Shown here one piece after another: positions 22,430-23,667 of a DNA stretch of 23,667 bases. The stretch covers positions 1-23,667 of the forward strand of contig JBPCVQ010000223.1 of assembly GCA_051010395.1 (NCBI GenBank), written 5' to 3'. The position numbers were made by a program, and so were the translations under genes. The DNA is from JANQPX01 sp051010395 (GTDB taxonomy: Bacteria; Pseudomonadota; Alphaproteobacteria; Geminicoccales; Geminicoccaceae). The notes beneath the pieces were generated by a model. The model did not search any database. It worked only from the letters and a program-made list of their open reading frames with translations, and was not told the DNA's origin. The number at the start of each line of letters is the position of its first letter. The first letter of the stretch is position 1.

Positions 22430-23614
22430 TCAAGCCGCAGGCATCAGCCGCTCCACCAGTCGGGCCCAGTAACTGGCGCCGTGGGGCAGGGTCTCATCGT
22501 TGAAGTCGTAGCCGGGGTTGTGCAGCATCGGTGTATCTTCGTCGCCGCCATTACCGATAAAAATGTAACTGCCCGGCTTCTTCTCCAGCATATAGGCGAA
22601 ATCCTCGCCACCCATGACCGGCGGCGTCTCGCGGTCGACCTTGTCCTCGCCGGCGATCTCGGCAGCCGTGTCGGCGGCGAGATCCGTCTCGGCCTCGGTG
22701 TTGACCGTTGCCGGATAGCCACGCATGAACTTGACATCGGCCTCGATCATATGAGCCTTGGCGATATGGCCGGGTATGGCGGAAATGCGCTCTTCCAGGA
22801 GGTTCCTGACCTCGGGTGTGAAGGAGCGCGCCGTGCCCGTGAGAAACGCGGTTTCGGGGATGACGTTATAAGCGTCGCCGGCATGGAGCTGGGTCACAGA
22901 GACGACGCCGTTCCCGACCGGATCGACATTTCTGGAGACGATCGTCTGCATGGCAAGGGCTATCTCGGCCGCAGTCACCAGCGGATCGAGGCAGAAATGA
23001 GGGGCGGCGGCGTGGCCGCCCTTGCCCTTGACCTCGATCAGAAACTGATCGGTCGCCGCCATGATCGGGCCCGGACGCATCGCGAAATTACCGACCGGCC
23101 TGCCCGGCCAGTTATGCATGCCGTAGACATGGCGCATGGGGAAACGCTCGAACAGCCCCTCCTCGACCATGACGCGCCCACCGCCTTCACCTTCCTCGGC
23201 GGGCTGGAAGATGAAGTAGACCGTGCCGTTGAAATTCCTGGTCTCGGCGAGATAGCGGGCGGCACCGAGCAGCATGGTAGTGTGACCGTCATGCCCGCAG
23301 GCGTGCATGCAGCCTGGATTGGTCGATGCGTAAGGCTTGCCGGTGGTCTCATTGATCGGCAGCGCATCCATGTCAGCGCGCAGACCGATGGTCTCACCGC
23401 CTGCGTCTGACCCGTTGCCGGCGCGCAGCACGCCAACCACACCGGTCTTGGCGATGTCGGTGTGCACTTCATCGAAACCGAACGCTTTCAGCTTCTCAGC
23501 GACGATCGCCGAGGTTCTGGTTTCCTTGAAGCCCAGCTCCGGATGCGCGTGAAAATCCTGGCGCCAGGCGGTCATTTCGTCGTGGAAATCAGCTATCCGG
23601 TTGATTATAGCCAT
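22430..23614 (-). CDS. M20D-family amidohydrolase (hippurate/IAA-amino-acid hydrolase type)
   Basis: This is a cytoplasmic metal-dependent amidohydrolase of 394 residues that cleaves N-acyl amino acids or similar amides. Family motifs are complete: RQDFHAHPELGFKE, LRADMDALPI, CMHACGHDGHTTMLLGAA with metal ligands C102 and H104, FQPAEEGEGGG with the catalytic glutamate E140/E141, GMHNWPG, GKGGHAAAPH in the lid domain, and VMGGEDFAYML near the C-terminus. No signal peptide is seen. ATG 23614 has GAGGGG 7 bases upstream. It is on the opposite strand to the TRAP genes, so co-regulation is not shown. It could supply an amide-cleavage step of the pathway, but housekeeping roles are equally common for the family. 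Confidence 0.93.
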   Translation of the reverse strand: MAIINRIADFHDEMTAWRQDFHAHPELGFKETRTSAIVAEKLKAFGFDEVHTDIAKTGVVGVLRAGNGSDAGGETIGLRADMDALPINETTGKPYASTNPGCMHACGHDGHTTMLLGAARYLAETRNFNGTVYFIFQPAEEGEGGGRVMVEEGLFERFPMRHVYGMHNWPGRPVGNFAMRPGPIMAATDQFLIEVKGKGGHAAAPHFCLDPLVTAAEIALAMQTIVSRNVDPVGNGVVSVTQLHAGDAYNVIPETAFLTGTARSFTPEVRNLLEERISAIPGHIAKAHMIEADVKFMRGYPATVNTEAETDLAADTAAEIAGEDKVDRETPPVMGGEDFAYMLEKKPGSYIFIGNGGDEDTPMLHNPGYDFNDETLPHGASYWARLVERLMPAA

Positions 23615-23667
23615 CGACCACCCCTCTTTTTGGTTGCTTCATCATAGGCCAATGCCGCCCCAGGGCC

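Overview
The window reads as chromosomal or accessory DNA of an alphaproteobacterium, probably Hyphomicrobiales/Rhizobiales-like. It is GC-rich, with long antisense shadow frames, a TRAP transporter, hydantoinase A/B proteins, GntR/FadR-style operators and rhizobial-looking dispersed palindromic repeats. No rRNA, tRNA, CRISPR array or intact insertion sequence was seen. The species cannot be fixed from the sequence alone.

Region 1 (1-4.9 kb) is regulatory. It holds an OmpR-type response regulator (minus), a LuxR-type HTH protein (plus), a small secreted SnoaL/DUF4440-like protein (minus), a six-TM sensor histidine kinase (plus) and a MarR regulator (minus). MarR is divergent from the first catabolic operon, and a palindrome overlaps that operon's predicted promoter.

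Region 2 (5.1-11.4 kb) is a tight operon: hydantoinase/oxoprolinase-type subunits A and B, an F420-type LLM flavin-independent oxidoreductase, and an acyl/aryl-CoA-synthetase-like AMP ligase. Region 3 (11.9-18.15 kb) is a second tight operon: another F420-type LLM oxidoreductase, a PaaI-like thioesterase, an F420:NADPH oxidoreductase, then cofE, cofD and a fused cofG-cofH (fbiC-type F0 synthase). Region 4 (18.7-21.9 kb) is a TRAP transporter, dctP then dctQ-dctM. Region 5 (22.0-23.6 kb, minus) is an M20D amidohydrolase followed by a DUF3617 protein.

Together these look like a self-contained F420-dependent catabolic island. The TRAP system would import a carboxylate-bearing compound; M20 and HyuAB would open amide or lactam/hydantoin-like bonds using water or ATP; the CoA ligase and thioesterase would handle acyl intermediates; and two LLM enzymes would use F420 made and reduced by the same locus. 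The substrate is not known. The LLM/F420 operon, dctP and dctQM are linked by repeated copies of a GTGGT-N3-ACCAC operator (GntR/FadR-like) set in homologous leader DNA, although no GntR gene lies in the window. Two inverted copies of a ~140-bp hairpin-forming repeat bracket the F420 operon. Two steps of F420 synthesis (a CofC/FbiD guanylyltransferase and, if the PEP route is used, a dehydro-F420-0 reductase) have no visible gene here.
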